From Plazaster borealis (taxonomy: Eukaryota; Echinodermata; Asteroidea; Forcipulatida; Labidiasteridae), in NCBI GenBank assembly GCA_021014325.1, contig CM037457.1:7360721-7424720 (forward strand): DNA of 64,000 nucleotides, in the 5' to 3' direction. The notes under the pieces were generated by a model that was not told the DNA's origin, searched no databases, and saw nothing but the letters and a program-made list of their open reading frames with translations. Positions 61,930 through 64,000 of the stretch are shown piece by piece (positions within the stretch are counted from its first letter, which is position 1; each line of letters opens with the position of its first letter). Both the position numbers and the translations under genes were made by a program.

Positions 61930-62300
61930 TTATACTCCAACAGTTAATGACCATAACAACTTACTTGGTAGAAGCACTGCAGCTGTTGATAATGTAAAAC
62001 ATTTTGAGAAACAATTCCCTGCAAAGGGATGTGGTTTTAGAGAGAAGGATTCGAACATTTCAATCTGAGAAACGTTTCTGCATGAGACGTTTCTCAGATT
62101 GTGTATTCCAATTACGGATTATTCTTCCTGTGTGGACATACCGGTATGTTCCAGATTTTCGGCGATATCTCAAAAACGCTACAACCTTTTGAAATGAAAT
62201 TTTCACAGGTTAGTTTTATTGTATATATATACATTTATATAGGATTAAAACAACCGAACGGTTCCAAAAACCAAAGGTATACTTTGCCTTTAAGGCTAGT
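61930..62300. mobile_element. MITE-like remnant with central palindrome
   Basis: Ends with GGTATACTTTGCCTTTAA (about 62275-62293), an end type I recall from abundant echinoderm elements, and contains a perfect 15-bp inverted repeat CAATCTGAGAAACGT (62061-62075) and its complement (62087-62101) around an 11-bp loop. No matching left terminus was found, so it may be truncated. Confidence 0.45.
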
Positions 62301-62435
62301 TATTTTTTCTTTTTCGTTTATGGGCGACCAAATTCAACGTGATTGTTCAACTTTACGTCAGTTTAGCTTTTCTGGGAGGGGGTAGGGGTAAGTTTACAAC
62401 TATCCTATGAGTAGTTTCACGTTGAATGTGAGCTA

Positions 62436-62763
62436 TAAGAAGCTCACTAATGGGGTGTCGTGGCCGAGCGGTCTAGGGCGGTGGACTCATGGTCTGAAAG
62501 TTTAGAATGAGGGTTCGAATCCTGGCCTGGTCATGCAGTAGCAACACTTGAGTCCTTGAGCGAGGCACTTTATCACAATGTCTTCTCTCTGCCAGTAGTA
62601 GAAACCAACGAGAGCTAGGGAGAAACCTACGATCCTGTCCAGGGGGAACAGAAATATTCTTAGTTGTTTTGTTTAATGACAATGAAACCGGATATAAACA
62701 CCGGCCTGATGAGCCATATTGGCTCAGGACAGACTTTACTTTTGACTTTTTAAGAAACTCACT
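62436..62763 (+). mobile_element. tRNA-derived SINE with 13-bp target-site duplication
   Basis: Element 62449-62750. The head has box A TGGCCGAGCGG (62461-62471) and box B GGTTCGAATCC (62512-62522), both matching pol III promoter consensus, about 40 bp apart as in Leu/Ser-type tRNAs. The body contains AGGGGGAACAGAAATATTCT and the tail ATATTGGCTCAGGACAGACT followed by a T-rich end. Flanking direct repeats TAAGAAGCTCACT (62436-62448) and TAAGAAACTCACT (62751-62763) differ at one base, marking a fairly recent retroposition. The acceptor-stem halves do not pair, so it is not a functional tRNA. Confidence 0.82.
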
Positions 62764-62868
62764 TCCCGTTAAAGTTATCCCGTTATTAATACATAACGTT
62801 AGACCCTATATCTAAAAGGTAAACAAAGAATCGATAGTTATGAATTTTTCTTTACTGACGAAAAATAT

Positions 62869-62883
62869 ATAATAATAATAATA
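62869..62883. repeat. (AAT)n microsatellite
   Basis: Five trinucleotide units in the 5' flank of dach. Confidence 0.85.
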
Positions 62884-64000
62884 AAGAGAGATTTATAAAG
62901 CGCAAACAGTTGCAGATCGGTTCCGCCTCAAGTTGTAGGTAGCGTTGATGTCCTCAAGTGTTTCAATTAGCACCAATATATCCTTCTATATCCACGGACC
63001 GCCATCTTCATGTCCAAAAGTTACTTCACACAGAGACGAATTGTTATGTATGCTATAGACGAACTGGAATGCGCTAAAACAATTGAAACTCCTTACCTGT
63101 ACCAATTATTGATAAAGTCAAAATGCTTAACCAACGCCCACCTTGCAATGGATCTTATTTTTTGAATGAAATTAAATGACTTCTTTGAATGATTGAATGG
63201 CATTCGTTTTTCAATGAAATTGAATGAGCCGAATCCTAAAATAGAACGGCTTTAAACAAACACTATGTATCACCACAAGACAAATTGAATTATAAATCTT
63301 TATGATATACCTAACATGTCATTTTGTATGAAGGAGGCTTCGGTGAACAAGGCGAGGAGCACCTAATGTTAAATCATTTCACAAACAATTTTGACAGACA
63401 TTGTATTTCCTTTAAATGGCTTAACAATAAATAATGACAAATATAATTGAGAAGTAATAAATATATAATATGGTGTAAAGGTAGCTTGGTGACTATATCC
63501 AAGCCATTGACACTCTTCATCACCAATCGATCTTACCACAAAACAAAGGATAGGTTGATAACAGGTGGTAGTTAACGAAAACAAACAATAGCTAATCAAC
63601 ATAATATTAACATCAGTTTGCTTCTAGAATCGACATCCCTTGGCCTTACTCAACTATAATATCGAAATATTGGTCAAAGTCCTCGCTTGAGCTTAATTGG
63701 CGCGAAGAATAAGCGTCTCGTGTCAGGCGGTGCATGCTTCCTATTTATAATATCAACTCATTCAATCGGATGAAATTGTATTTATTTGCTCTCTCTGTTC
63801 GCTTATTGAACCGCTGCAAGATACAAATATCAATAGAGTCGTTCAGGCGATTGCTTTATAAATTGCTGGTCTTTTGATGGTCTTTCTATAGTTGTGTTTA
63901 TTTTCGAGATAATTTTGAAATTCACAGTTTGTCACTTCAGTGAAGTAAGACGGAGACAGTTTACAATTCCTTATTGACATCACAAATAAAAGGAGGCATT

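Larger units (their letters stand above)
55312..64000 (-). other. dach: dach 5' flanking region / 5'UTR
   Basis: 8.7 kb upstream of the start codon with no other recognisable gene. The first 400 bp hold an E-box CACGTG (55623-55628) and a minus-strand CCAAT (55709-55705), but no clear TATA box, so the transcription start cannot be placed; upstream non-coding exons are possible. Further out are a (CCA)n repeat, a TAGGCCTA cluster, a MITE-like remnant and a SINE. The reading frames here (for example 56801-57151, driven by the CCA repeat) look spurious. Confidence 0.6.

Noticed and set aside
62452..62530. Functional tRNA-Leu/Ser gene
   Set aside because: Boxes A and B are good but the acceptor stem does not pair and the sequence continues into a SINE body flanked by target duplications.

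Overview
This is animal nuclear DNA, AT-rich, dominated by introns and intergenic sequence. It holds one recognisable protein-coding gene, on the minus strand: a dachshund (DACH/Dach) homologue, the transcriptional cofactor of the Pax-Six-Eya-Dach network. No other protein-coding gene, prokaryotic operon, rRNA or functional tRNA could be supported. The Dach sequence looks like a non-vertebrate deuterostome protein. The repeats (TIR elements ending GGCCGTGTCC and GGCCCAATTTCAT, tRNA-derived SINEs, frequent TAGGCCTA) recall echinoderm genomes, perhaps a sea star. That assignment rests on remembered sequence style, not a search. Layout, read along the transcript (right to left): about 8.7 kb of upstream DNA (64000-55312) with a SINE, a MITE-like remnant and candidate regulatory sequence; exon 1 (55311-54914) with the ATG and the whole DachBox-N (Ski/Sno/Dac) domain; a 36.8 kb intron 1; exon 2 (18158-18040); then exons 3-9 packed between 11734 and 928. 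Exon 3 is a Ser/Gly-rich linker, exon 4 a short linker, exon 5 linker plus the start of DachBox-C, exons 6-8 the coiled coil and basic stretch, and exon 9 the last 14 residues and stop. The 3'UTR runs toward base 1, with a candidate AATAAA at 87-82. Joined at canonical GT/AG sites, the nine exons give a 1734-nt reading frame (577 aa) without internal stops. Intron 1 is phase 2 and introns 2-8 are all phase 1, so exons 3-8 are each frame-neutral cassettes. Non-coding features include a ~0.9 kb minisatellite of a 44-bp unit in intron 8, several TIR elements (three with TTA- or TA-type target duplications), a 37-bp-arm hairpin just upstream of exon 7, a nested hairpin in intron 1, a ~660-bp TIR element carrying two related subterminal motifs, and a SINE with a 13-bp target-site duplication. 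No wholly new molecular system was found. The best leads are the splicing architecture of this Dach gene and the structured repeats in its introns.
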